Source: UBA11891 sp003533785 (lineage in GTDB: Bacteria > Bacteroidota > Bacteroidia > Flavobacteriales > Flavobacteriaceae). Taken from it: a stretch of DNA of 64,000 bases. Numbering within the stretch: position 1 is the stretch's first letter; each line of letters starts with the position of its first letter. Of the stretch, positions 51,786-60,037 are shown piece after piece. Position numbers and translations under genes: made by a program. The notes below the pieces were generated by a model, which was not told the origin of the DNA, did no database searches, and saw only the letters and a program-made list of their open reading frames with translations. The stretch lies in contig CATFEX010000011.1 of the NCBI GenBank assembly GCA_949511625.1, forward strand, positions 31,646 to 95,645, written 5' to 3'.

Positions 51786-52667
51786 ATGACGGCCCAGCGC
51801 CTGCAACAGCGTTTTTGGATTAAACTCTTTGGAGTATTAAGCCTTATTCGCGGGGATAACATTGTTGTACTTGCCCTCACACAATACCTAATTGCTCATT
51901 ATATCGTCGCACCCAAATTGACCCTCACTGAAGTCGTTTTCGATTTCAAGTTGTTCTGTTTGGTTTTGGCGTCTTGTTTGGTGGCTTCCGCCGGTTACAT
52001 CATCAATAATTTTTTTGATGCAGCCAAAGACCAAATCAACCGGCCTAAAAAATATCTGTTGCGCCATCTGCTGTCCCAACAAGAGCAGCTTGTTTTATTT
52101 TTTTTACTCAACCTGTCTGCTGTCATTGTAGCAGCTTCTGTTTCTTTTAAAGCAGTTCTTTTTTTTGGTGCCTATAGCCTAGCTATTTATGCCTACAGCC
52201 TTTTTCTAAAACGGCTGTATTGGATAAGTAATTGGGCCGCCGCCTTTTTGATTTTATTACCCTTCTATGTAATTACCCTTCATTATAACAATCAAGACAC
52301 CGTGCTCTATGGCTACGCCTCTTATTTTTATTTGCTTTTGCTCTGCCGTGATTTGATCAAAGACTTGGAAAATTTCAAGGGCGACTTTGCCCAGCGCTAC
52401 CAAACCCTTCCCATTGTATTCGGGCAGCGCCCAACCAAAGCCATCATAAGTCTGCTAATTGTTCTGGCGGTTTTTCCTTTATTTTTTCTTTTACAAGAAC
52501 CCTTGGGCAAACTCCAATACTACTTCTATTATTCCTATCCGATCCTGTGGGTGCTGCTCTTTTTTTTATGGTTTCGCTCCACTCAAAAGTGGTATCTTTG
52601 GCTGCACAACGCCATAAAAGCTATTATTTTTTTGGGCGTCTTAAGCACCTATTGGATTAACAAATGA
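51786..52667 (+). CDS. UbiA family prenyltransferase, geranylgeranylglycerol-phosphate geranylgeranyltransferase-like
   Basis: The 293 residues form about eight membrane helices. The Asp-rich motif NNFFDAAKDQINRPKKYLL matches the NxxxDxxxD prenyl-diphosphate site, and a second Asp site is CRDLIKDLENFKGDFAQRYQ. The N-R-P-K-K element is typical of the archaeal ether-lipid enzyme and its bacterial relatives rather than UbiA or MenA. In Bacteroidota these genes lie with mevalonate genes, as here. It may join a prenyl group to a polar acceptor; which one is unknown. Its stop overlaps the next gene (ATGA). Confidence 0.83.
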   Translation: MTAQRLQQRFWIKLFGVLSLIRGDNIVVLALTQYLIAHYIVAPKLTLTEVVFDFKLFCLVLASCLVASAGYIINNFFDAAKDQINRPKKYLLRHLLSQQEQLVLFFLLNLSAVIVAASVSFKAVLFFGAYSLAIYAYSLFLKRLYWISNWAAAFLILLPFYVITLHYNNQDTVLYGYASYFYLLLLCRDLIKDLENFKGDFAQRYQTLPIVFGQRPTKAIISLLIVLAVFPLFFLLQEPLGKLQYYFYYSYPILWVLLFFLWFRSTQKWYLWLHNAIKAIIFLGVLSTYWINK

Positions 52668-53446
52668 GACCCAAAAAACCGACTAAAAAATTCACGCCCA
52701 GTTCTAAGGATTCAGTGCCCTCAGACTCAAAAAAAAAGGAAGGAACTCGTTTAAATAAATTGTTGGCCAATGCGGGTATATGTTCCCGCCGTGAAGCAGA
52801 CGACCTCATTGCGATGGGAATGGTTCAGGTCAATGGGAAAGTGATTGTGGAAATGGGATATAAAGTTCAAGTCAAGGATGAGGTTCGCTACGACGGGCGT
52901 CGGATTCTAGGACAAAAACCCGTTTACTTGCTTATGAACAAACCAAAAGGTTTTGTAGCTACGGCCCAGGGAGGTGCTGTCAAAAAATCGGTTCAGGAAT
53001 TAATTCAAACAGCGGCCCCCTTCAAAGTCCCCCCTATGGGAGACATGGGACGTCCTATGACAGGTCTTTTATTCTTTACCAATGACAGCCAACTTCGAGC
53101 CAAAATCAACCATTCTAAGCAAGGGGTTGAGATGCTATACCAAATTGTTTTGGACAAACCCCTCACCGCCGCAGATTTCAAAAAACTTCAGGGACAGCAC
53201 ACTCTCTATGGAGAAACGCACACCCTATCCAAACTGGCCTATGTGCAAGGCAAAACCAAAAGAGAATTGGGGATAGAAGTCATCAATTTAAGTCCAAGTG
53301 GGCTCCGTAAAATTATCGAACAATTGGGATATAAAGTCCAACAATTGGACCGCGTAATCTGGGGGGGATTGACCAAAAAAGACTTACCCAGAGGGCGCTG
53401 GCGACACCTAAGTGAACAAGAGGTCAATCGATTGAAGATGCTGTAA
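52664..53446 (+). CDS. RluB/RsuA-like pseudouridine synthase homologue, catalytic Asp missing
   Basis: The 260 residues have a basic tail (1-28), an S4 RNA-binding domain (about 28-75, LNKLLANAGICSRREADDLI) and a pseudouridine-synthase domain with LLMNKPKGFVATA. The active-site motif GRLDxxTxGLL reads GDMGRPMTGLL here, so the catalytic Asp aligns with Gly129 and its neighbouring Arg with Asp127. The later LYQIVLDKPL and GLRKIIEQLGYKVQQLDRV fit the family. It may be an inactive RNA-binding paralogue. It overlaps the prenyltransferase by 4 bases and converges on the mannosyltransferase-like gene with a 23-base overlap. Confidence 0.85.
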   Translation: MRPKKPTKKFTPSSKDSVPSDSKKKEGTRLNKLLANAGICSRREADDLIAMGMVQVNGKVIVEMGYKVQVKDEVRYDGRRILGQKPVYLLMNKPKGFVATAQGGAVKKSVQELIQTAAPFKVPPMGDMGRPMTGLLFFTNDSQLRAKINHSKQGVEMLYQIVLDKPLTAADFKKLQGQHTLYGETHTLSKLAYVQGKTKRELGIEVINLSPSGLRKIIEQLGYKVQQLDRVIWGGLTKKDLPRGRWRHLSEQEVNRLKML

Positions 53447-54761
53447 AGCGTTTTTTGAATAGTGTTTCAGCAAAGAGTAGGGCACAGACGGGAAGGTATT
53501 CTACCCACACCAGCCAAGGAGGCTCCACCACCGATTCGGTACGATAGGCGACATAACTCAACAGTACGGTGAAGGACCAAACCAAGGCATAACGATAGGG
53601 AGTCAAAACACTCAAAAAAACCAATTGGATCAAGTACCATGGATGCACGGTGGTCGCAATCGCCAAATAAATGGCAAGTAAGCCCATAGCTCGGCGCCAT
53701 AGATGATCGGATGCATTGCGTTTGGGCCAAAGCGTAAACAGAATAACCATCCCAACCAAAAACCAAGGCGTAATTTTCCCTACTGTGTAAATGATATTAT
53801 ACCCTTTATACAAATACCCTACTTCTCGGATGAGATAATACAAGCTGGCATTGAATTCAAAAGCAGAAAACCAGAGGCCCACACTATCCAAAAAATGGTT
53901 CATTTCTTCAATAGTGATGTAGGGCAACCAAAAGAGCAAGCTAAAGAAGATACCATAGCCTACCAAGAGAGCACGTTGCTTCCATAGCAGGGGACGCAGA
54001 AGAAGAGGCAGCCAGAGGAGGGGAAGTAATTTTAGCGCCACCGCTAGGGCAAATAACCCTCCGCTTACAGTCCAATTTTTTTGCAGATAGAACCATATTC
54101 CCCAAGCCACTGCCGCCATCATTATACCTTCCCCATGTAAACTACCCACCCCTTCAAGGAGCAACAAAGGGTTTAAGAAATACAAAAAGGCCAAGCTTTG
54201 GGGCTGCCGATAGTGGCGTAATATTTTCCGTAGCCCCAAAAGGGCGACAAGATCGCCAAGCATAAGAAAGCTTCGAAGTACGGCGAGTTGGGACATCAGG
54301 GAAGACCCTCCCCACAGGGCGGAAGCCCAAAATAGCCACTGACTCGCAGGGGGGTAGTTGGAGTAGTGTTGCTGACTAAGCCCACCCATGCCTTCAAAAA
54401 GCAGCTGAAACAGAGGAAAGTTCAATTCCCCAATCAGTGCATTGGGCCTATTCGCATAGGGGTTCATCCCCAGTACTTGCAACTGGCCGTCCCAAAGAAA
54501 ACGATAGAAATCTTGTGAAAGGATGGGGGTACTGTTCCAGAAAAAAAAACGAAACCCCATTCCCAATACCACCAAGACGATAAAGGGAAGCGACTGACGA
54601 AGCAAACAATAGTATCCTAGAAAAGCCAGGGTGCTATATCCCATCAAAGAAACAAAGTCGGAGCGGTCACTCAGCTGTGCCAAACTGAAATAAGCTCCAG
54701 CGCTTAGAAACAGGCCGAGCATCGGCCACAAGGTATTGCGAATGCGTTTAGTGCCGATCAC
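53424..54761 (-). CDS. Multi-pass GT-C-like mannosyltransferase
   Basis: The 445 residues contain about ten or more membrane helices with a large, hydrophobic profile. Near the first loop is ILSQDFYRFLWDGQLQVLGM, whose Asp-Phe-Tyr-Arg-Phe-Leu-Trp-Asp-Gly stretch is typical of GT-C mannosyl- or arabinosyltransferases. It also has NPYANRPN and FLYFLNPLLLLEGVGSLHGE with the second acidic element. Such enzymes use a polyprenyl-phosphate sugar on the periplasmic side, and a polyprenyl-P-sugar-synthase-like GT2 lies two genes upstream. Its start overlaps the cellulose-synthase-like gene by 14 bases. The acceptor is unknown. Confidence 0.78.
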   Translation of the reverse strand: MIGTKRIRNTLWPMLGLFLSAGAYFSLAQLSDRSDFVSLMGYSTLAFLGYYCLLRQSLPFIVLVVLGMGFRFFFWNSTPILSQDFYRFLWDGQLQVLGMNPYANRPNALIGELNFPLFQLLFEGMGGLSQQHYSNYPPASQWLFWASALWGGSSLMSQLAVLRSFLMLGDLVALLGLRKILRHYRQPQSLAFLYFLNPLLLLEGVGSLHGEGIMMAAVAWGIWFYLQKNWTVSGGLFALAVALKLLPLLWLPLLLRPLLWKQRALLVGYGIFFSLLFWLPYITIEEMNHFLDSVGLWFSAFEFNASLYYLIREVGYLYKGYNIIYTVGKITPWFLVGMVILFTLWPKRNASDHLWRRAMGLLAIYLAIATTVHPWYLIQLVFLSVLTPYRYALVWSFTVLLSYVAYRTESVVEPPWLVWVEYLPVCALLFAETLFKKRFTASSID

Positions 54762-56256
54762 GGAAAGATTGAAAAACGATAAAACTGAATCCTATAAAAA
54801 GCAAACAGTGAAAAGGGAGTAGTCCCCATTCCCCAGCAACTCCTAAATGAAATGCGCTGTAAATACCAAACAAAAAATACAGAGCCAATACAGCTTCCCA
54901 CAATACATTTACAGACAGCTTGGTGGGCAGATATTTGTTGTTTTTCCAAGAGTCCGAAACGGTTTTAATATTGAATTTGGGAGTTCGTACAAAAGGGGAT
55001 TTTTTACCCATGTGCCCCTCCATAATTGCCCGGGTATTGTGTAACGAAAAGCCCATTGCTAGAGTGTAAAACAGGGCGAAGCGAGGCAGGTAATTGACAA
55101 AACCTTTCCATCCGCTCCGATATCGCTCTTGGTACATGGGCCAATACCCTATAAAAAAAAACAAGGTAGAAACAAAAAACAATGCACTCAGGTTGAAATA
55201 CCAAGCGAATCCGATCCAATAACTTTTAATGTAGAGCATGGGAACACTGAGAAGTGCCAAGCTCAGAACCCCTAAGAACATGCTGCTACTGAGTAAGTGA
55301 ATGCTTGCATGAAACTTCGTCGCTAGGGAGAGTTGGGGATGAGTCCAGACCTTTCGAATCATTTTCTGAAAATTTTCGGCTCCGCCTTTATTCCATCGAA
55401 ATTGTTGAGACCGAACGGCACTGATTGTCACTGGAAGTTCTGCGGGTGTTTCTATTTCTTCTAGGTATTTGAATTTCCATTGTTTGAGCTGCGCACGATA
55501 GCTCAAATCCAAGTCTTCCGTGAGTGTGTCCCCTTCCCAATTCCCAGCATCCAGAATACAGGCTTTGCGCCATATTCCAGCTGTGCCATTGAAATTGATA
55601 AAATGGCCTTGAGAGTTTCGTCCTGTTTGCTCCAGGGTAAAATGGGCATCTAAGGCAAAGGCTTGCACTTTGGTTAAGAGGGAATAATTCGTATTCAAAT
55701 GTCCCCATCGTGTTTGCACTACTCCAATTTTTTCATCTTTAAAATACGGCACTGTTCTCAGTAGCCAATCTTTTGGGGGAATGAAGTCTGCATCGAAGAT
55801 AGCGATGAGTGTTCCTTTGGCTGAGGTGAGTCCAGCTTTGAGAGCCCCTGCTTTAAAACCAGTACGTTCTTTTCTTCGAAGGTGTTCTAAGGTAAAGCCT
55901 TGGTTTTGATAGGCTGCAACCAATTGGGCGGTGAGGGCCACAGACTCGTCTGTGGAATCGTCGAGGACTTGAATTTCCAAGAGCTCTTTTGGGTATTCCA
56001 ATGCGGTGATTGCGGTCAATAAACGTTTTATAACATAAAGTTCGTTGAAGATAGGCAACTGAATGGTTACCGCTGGAAAGGAGTCCGTGCCGTTGAATTT
56101 CCATTGAGGCGCTTCGGGCTTGTATTTTTTTGAATGCGTATATTTCCAAGCGAGATAGGCTTGGGTGGCGCTGAAAACAAACACCACGACGAGGGCAAGG
56201 GTATAAAGAAAAATGACAATCCAGGCAAGGCCCAAGCTGATACTATTCCAATCCAT
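54748..56256 (-). CDS. Cellulose-synthase-like GT2 membrane glycosyltransferase
   Basis: The 502 residues show an N-terminal membrane helix, then a processive-type GT-A domain: FPAVTIQLPIFNELYVIKRL, the DDS site VLDDSTDESVALT, DADF in LIAIFDADFIPPKDWL, EDLDLSYRAQLKQW, and QQFRWNKGGAENFQ (the QxxRW motif). Membrane helices follow from about 320 on. Enzymes of this group (CESA/CSLA-like) make glucans, mannans or glycolipids. There is no PilZ domain or partner subunit. It lies 6 bases after the Dpm1-like GT2 and overlaps the mannosyltransferase-like gene, so the three form one unit. Confidence 0.88.
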   Translation of the reverse strand: MDWNSISLGLAWIVIFLYTLALVVVFVFSATQAYLAWKYTHSKKYKPEAPQWKFNGTDSFPAVTIQLPIFNELYVIKRLLTAITALEYPKELLEIQVLDDSTDESVALTAQLVAAYQNQGFTLEHLRRKERTGFKAGALKAGLTSAKGTLIAIFDADFIPPKDWLLRTVPYFKDEKIGVVQTRWGHLNTNYSLLTKVQAFALDAHFTLEQTGRNSQGHFINFNGTAGIWRKACILDAGNWEGDTLTEDLDLSYRAQLKQWKFKYLEEIETPAELPVTISAVRSQQFRWNKGGAENFQKMIRKVWTHPQLSLATKFHASIHLLSSSMFLGVLSLALLSVPMLYIKSYWIGFAWYFNLSALFFVSTLFFFIGYWPMYQERYRSGWKGFVNYLPRFALFYTLAMGFSLHNTRAIMEGHMGKKSPFVRTPKFNIKTVSDSWKNNKYLPTKLSVNVLWEAVLALYFLFGIYSAFHLGVAGEWGLLPFHCLLFIGFSFIVFQSFRDRH

Positions 56257-56262
56257 AACCTT

Positions 56263-56952
56263 CTAAAAGTAATACTTAATGATCCAACCGATGATCTTCA
56301 CGCCCGCTAATATAGTCCCTTTCACCGTACCAGATACTTTCGATTGCCCAATGCGTTTTTTGTAGCGCACGGGCACTTCCCGATAGGGAATTTGATGCCG
56401 CAATACTTTCAATTGCATTTCCACTGTCCAGCCATAGGTCTTGTCTTCCATCTCTAGTTCTTGCAGCCGATCCCAGCGTATGGCGCGGAAGGGACCTAAG
56501 TCTGTAAATTGTCCTCCGTATAACCAACGCATCAGGGTACAAGCCAAGGCATTGCCAAAGATCTGTTGCGGAGTAAGCGCCCCTTTTTCGCGGCCTGCTA
56601 CCCGTCTAGCTCCCACAACAAAATCCACCGCTCCCGAAGCGATAGGTTGGGTCAATAGGGGGAGTTCTTCAGGGTAGTCTGAATAATCTCCATCCAAAAA
56701 AACAACAATTGCAGGCGGGTCTTGCGCAAGGGATTCCAGTGCCTTCAAACAGGCAAAGCCATAGCCCTTCCGGCTTTCATGCACCACCCAGGCACCACCT
56801 TTTCTGGCTTCTTCTGCCGTTCGATCTGTAGAGGCATTGTCGGCCACCACCACACGAGTGACTGAGGCAGGAATGTCGGCCAAGACTTTTCCAATCGAGC
56901 GTTCCTCATTAAAAGCAGGAATCACTACAGCCATCAACATTTTGTTAGTCAT
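56263..56952 (-). CDS. Dolichol/polyprenyl-phosphate sugar synthase-like GT2
   Basis: The 229-residue GT-A enzyme shows VVIPAFNEERSIGKVLADIP, VVADNASTDRTAEEARKGG, AIVVFLDGDYSDYPEELPLL (metal motif DGD), VDFVVGARRVAGREKGALTP, and a C-terminal VRYKKRIGQSKVSGTVKGTI. It resembles polyprenyl-phosphate mannose/glucose synthases but has only a weak C-terminal hydrophobic stretch. It lies between the Fe-S protein gene, with which it overlaps by 8 bases, and the cellulose-synthase-like gene. A role in supplying a lipid-linked sugar to the mannosyltransferase-like protein is plausible. Confidence 0.87.
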   Translation of the reverse strand: MTNKMLMAVVIPAFNEERSIGKVLADIPASVTRVVVADNASTDRTAEEARKGGAWVVHESRKGYGFACLKALESLAQDPPAIVVFLDGDYSDYPEELPLLTQPIASGAVDFVVGARRVAGREKGALTPQQIFGNALACTLMRWLYGGQFTDLGPFRAIRWDRLQELEMEDKTYGWTVEMQLKVLRHQIPYREVPVRYKKRIGQSKVSGTVKGTILAGVKIIGWIIKYYF

Positions 56953-58483
56953 TCAATCGATCCATTAAATTCCCCAAAGGATAGTCGGGGCGTTCAGTTC
57001 GTTTTTCTACTGCGCCATTTTCGAGCTTGAGTACACCTCGGGGGCAGACTTCGGAACAGATGCCACAACCCACACAGGAAGAACGAACAATGTTTTGTCC
57101 TTTTTGGGCGTAGCTACGAACGTCAATACCCATTTCACAATAGGTAGAGCAGTTGCCACAGGAAATACACTGCCCTCCGTTGGTGGTGATTCTAAAGCGA
57201 GAAAGCAGGCGTTGTTGCAAGCCGAGGATTGCGGCCATAGGACATCCAAATCGACACCAGACACGACTCCCCAAGAGCGGATAGAATCCCACCCCAAGAA
57301 CCCCCGAAAAAACGGCTCCCACGCCAAAGCCATACCATTTGCGGACCGTATAGCTGGAAATTCCAAGCAAGTTGTTGTTGTTGGAAAAGGCTTGAAAACA
57401 GAAAATACCAAGAAGAATCAGGCCGATGCCCACTAGGGCATAGCGGGCATCGGCATCCAGCTCCTGACGTTTCCAGAACCAAATAGCGCCCAATACCACG
57501 CTGAAAAAAAGGATAGCGCCCACACTAAAAGCCCACTGGCTGATCCCCGTTGGATTTTTGGGAGACCCCAAGAGCGTCCATAGAACAGCCAAGGTGGTGA
57601 GGGTGACAAAGACCAATACCCCGTGAACCATCCAACGTTCCAATTTCCACACACTCATTTTTTTACTCGACAATTGTCGGAAGGGATCTCCAGCCGTTTC
57701 GGCCAGGGCGCCACAACCGCACACCCAAGAGCAATACCAGCGTTTCCCATAACGGTAGGTGAGCAGGGGAGAAATAACAAAAATCAGCACCAAGCCAGTG
57801 CCTAGGGTGAATGCCCCCAATGTACCTCCGTTGAGCATCCCTTCCAAATGCCATTCCTCGAAAAAATAATAATTCAAGGGCCACATATTCTTAAAATCTT
57901 TTGCGAAATAGGGAATGTCGGGATGGAGCAGGGTCAGCAGCTCCGGTAGCAGAAAAGCAAACCCCAATTGGAAAAACATGGCTGTTAAAGTGCGAAAGGT
58001 TTGGTAGCGACTGTGTCGATATTTCAGAAGAAATTTAACACCAAAAAGAAGGATAGCGAGCGTGTATAGCGTCCCGTAAAGAAACCATTGTGTGGCAGGA
58101 TTTCCGTTGAGTCCTCGACTCAAAGGATCGAATAAGGCAACCACACCCACATTGTTCCCATCGCTGCGATAGCCCAAGATTTCGGGATAGAAATAAATGG
58201 CGATATAAAATGCGGTGAGCAGCAGTCCTACCCCCCAGCCCCAGAGGCCCCGGGCACTCACACTTTTAGTAAACACGCCATTGTTTTTAATCCCAGGCAG
58301 TTGATTGCGGTATTCTGTCCAGCTGTAGCCAATCACCCCCAGGCTCATCAGCCCGAGAGAAAGCCATAGAGCATCGATGGATGCGGTTATTGAAAAAGAC
58401 AGCGGAACGAATAGGAGCAGCAAACCAAGCCATCCTAAGGCGCTAAAAAAATGTTTGATTTGGAAGTTAAAAAGAAAAGACAT
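56945..58483 (-). CDS. Membrane 4Fe-4S ferredoxin-type protein (NosR/NapH-like)
   Basis: The 512 residues begin with about ten membrane helices. Two Cys-rich stretches lie between helices: YCSWVCGCGALAETAGDPF and VWCRFGCPMAAILGL, the type seen in NosR/NapH/CcoG. A C-terminal double 4Fe-4S ferredoxin domain follows: CISCGNCSTYCEMGI and CVGCGICSEVCPRGVLKL. Such proteins pass electrons between the quinone pool and a soluble partner. The FAD oxidoreductase gene starts the pair and shares one base with its start, so the two likely form an electron-transfer module. It adjoins the arsenosugar genes on one side and glycosyltransferases on the other. Confidence 0.87.
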   Translation of the reverse strand: MSFLFNFQIKHFFSALGWLGLLLLFVPLSFSITASIDALWLSLGLMSLGVIGYSWTEYRNQLPGIKNNGVFTKSVSARGLWGWGVGLLLTAFYIAIYFYPEILGYRSDGNNVGVVALFDPLSRGLNGNPATQWFLYGTLYTLAILLFGVKFLLKYRHSRYQTFRTLTAMFFQLGFAFLLPELLTLLHPDIPYFAKDFKNMWPLNYYFFEEWHLEGMLNGGTLGAFTLGTGLVLIFVISPLLTYRYGKRWYCSWVCGCGALAETAGDPFRQLSSKKMSVWKLERWMVHGVLVFVTLTTLAVLWTLLGSPKNPTGISQWAFSVGAILFFSVVLGAIWFWKRQELDADARYALVGIGLILLGIFCFQAFSNNNNLLGISSYTVRKWYGFGVGAVFSGVLGVGFYPLLGSRVWCRFGCPMAAILGLQQRLLSRFRITTNGGQCISCGNCSTYCEMGIDVRSYAQKGQNIVRSSCVGCGICSEVCPRGVLKLENGAVEKRTERPDYPLGNLMDRLND

Positions 58484-59778
58484 CAGTGACTGTTTTGCGG
58501 TTGAAAAACCCTTTGAATTTCAGGCAGGTCATTTCGAGTGAATTCGGGATCGAACTGGGCCATTGCGAATTGGGCTACTGCGGCTTCGATAGCGATTCCC
58601 TCTTGCAGCCAGTGGTGCAACACCTCATGTCGTAGGCGCATGCCAAAGCTATTCACCCCCAACAGATGCTGTGTTGTTGGATCGTATGCGAATCGCAGCA
58701 GTCGGTTTTCACTGGGATGTTGCCAGTGCCACTGCATTTCATGGGAGGGATTCGGTTGGGCACTCACTTGCCCATAGGTTTGGTACTCAATATCAAAAAA
58801 TTTGGCCGAGTTGAACCAAGGACCCGGTTGATACGCTGTGGGTTGCCCACAAAGGGTTTGGGCAAGCGTCTCTCCCATCATACGTCCCGTATACCACACC
58901 GCTTCAACAGCCCCACGTCCGGGAAGGGGTTCTTGTTGTTGTGCACAATCTCCCAAGGCATACACCTGCGGAAGGTTGGTCTCCAAATAGCGATTCACCA
59001 GCAACCCACGATCGGTTTTCAGGGCGGTCTCTTTTAGAAAATCAATGTTGGGGCGCACCCCTACGGTAAGGCCAACATATTGGCAAGAAATCGCTTCTCC
59101 GGCTGTGGTGATCACCCCAATGGCATTCCCATCGGCATCGGTTTCAATCCGTTCCAGTTCTGTTCCCAAGCGCAAGTCTATCCCGTGATTTAGAATGTGT
59201 TGGTTGAGCAGGGCCGAATCTTCAGAGGGTAATACAGTATTCCAAAAGGAATCCTCTCGCACCAGAAAAGTTACTTTTTTCCCGCGGCTGTGGAGCATTT
59301 CCGCCAGTTCGATTCCAATCAATCCGCCACCTACAATCACGGCTTGGTCTATTTCGGGCGACCAGGCTTCCAGCTGATCCAAGTCTTGCTTGTGATAGAG
59401 TCCTTGCACCCGACGAGCACGCTCTCCAGGCCAACCCAGACGATTGGGTTGAGACCCAACGGCCCATACCAGATCACTGTAGGCAAGCGGTTCGCCTTGG
59501 CTGAGAAATAGTTGTTTTTGTTCTGCATCGAAGCCGATAACGCGATCTTGCAAGCAAGTAATGGCATTTCCCTCCCAAAAAGACCGCTCATAGGGCTCGA
59601 GTTGCTCAAAGGGCATGTGCCCCATATAGACATACATCAAGGCCGTTCGAGAGAAAAAATAGGGATGTTCTTCCGAGACAATGGTGATGGGTCGCCCACT
59701 GGATTTTCGAACCTGCCGGGCAAGGGTGGTCCCTGCTATTCCATTGCCTACTATAACTAAAGCTGCTTGATCTACCAT
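58483..59778 (-). CDS. NAD(P)/FAD-dependent pyridine nucleotide-disulfide-type oxidoreductase
   Basis: The 431 residues have an FAD-binding start (ALVIVGNGIAGTTLARQVRK), a second dinucleotide fold (AVIVGGGLIGIELAEMLHSR) for NAD(P)H, the strand VGLTVGVRPNIDFL, and the FAD-ribityl motif VYALGDCAQQ. It looks like NADH:ferredoxin/rubredoxin or nitrite-reductase-type reductases and lacks the redox-active CxxxxC disulfide of glutathione-reductase relatives. The last base of its stop is shared with the next gene start, so it is coupled to the membrane Fe-S protein. It could pass electrons from NAD(P)H into that protein. The function is inferred. Confidence 0.87.
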   Translation of the reverse strand: MVDQAALVIVGNGIAGTTLARQVRKSSGRPITIVSEEHPYFFSRTALMYVYMGHMPFEQLEPYERSFWEGNAITCLQDRVIGFDAEQKQLFLSQGEPLAYSDLVWAVGSQPNRLGWPGERARRVQGLYHKQDLDQLEAWSPEIDQAVIVGGGLIGIELAEMLHSRGKKVTFLVREDSFWNTVLPSEDSALLNQHILNHGIDLRLGTELERIETDADGNAIGVITTAGEAISCQYVGLTVGVRPNIDFLKETALKTDRGLLVNRYLETNLPQVYALGDCAQQQEPLPGRGAVEAVWYTGRMMGETLAQTLCGQPTAYQPGPWFNSAKFFDIEYQTYGQVSAQPNPSHEMQWHWQHPSENRLLRFAYDPTTQHLLGVNSFGMRLRHEVLHHWLQEGIAIEAAVAQFAMAQFDPEFTRNDLPEIQRVFQPQNSH

Positions 59779-59851
59779 CGGTGATTAAAGGTAGTTTTTT
59801 TTGGATGGAGCCTCCCTTTCCTTACCTTGAGGTAACCCAAATTTTATTAAC

Positions 59852-60037
59852 ATGTATATCTTCCTATTCATTGGTTTTCTGGCGGCTTGTTTTATCCTTT
59901 TAATTTATTTTTTAAAAAAATTCGACTTAAATGAATTTGATTGGTTTTCGGGAACGCTTTACCTACTTATCTATGCTATTTTTTGTGCTTTGATCTACCT
60001 TATCATTTTCACCCCCTACTATCTGCTTACTGAATGA
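59852..60037 (+). CDS. Small two-helix membrane protein, tentative
   Basis: This 61-residue frame is almost wholly hydrophobic: YIFLFIGFLAACFILLIYFL, then a charged turn FDLNEFDW, then TLYLLIYAIFCALIYLIIFT. It reads as a two-helix membrane peptide. It lies in an otherwise empty spot between divergent genes, and its last 75 bases run opposite the non-conserved tail of the TIGR04283-type gene. The first 111 bases are free of overlap and keep the helix pattern, which argues that it is real. No family is recognised. Confidence 0.45.
   Translation: MYIFLFIGFLAACFILLIYFLKKFDLNEFDWFSGTLYLLIYAIFCALIYLIIFTPYYLLTE

Noticed and set aside
59775..59798. CTACC...GGTAG hairpin followed by a T-run as a terminator
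   Set aside because: No plus-strand gene lies upstream to end there, and one arm is the start of the FAD oxidoreductase gene.
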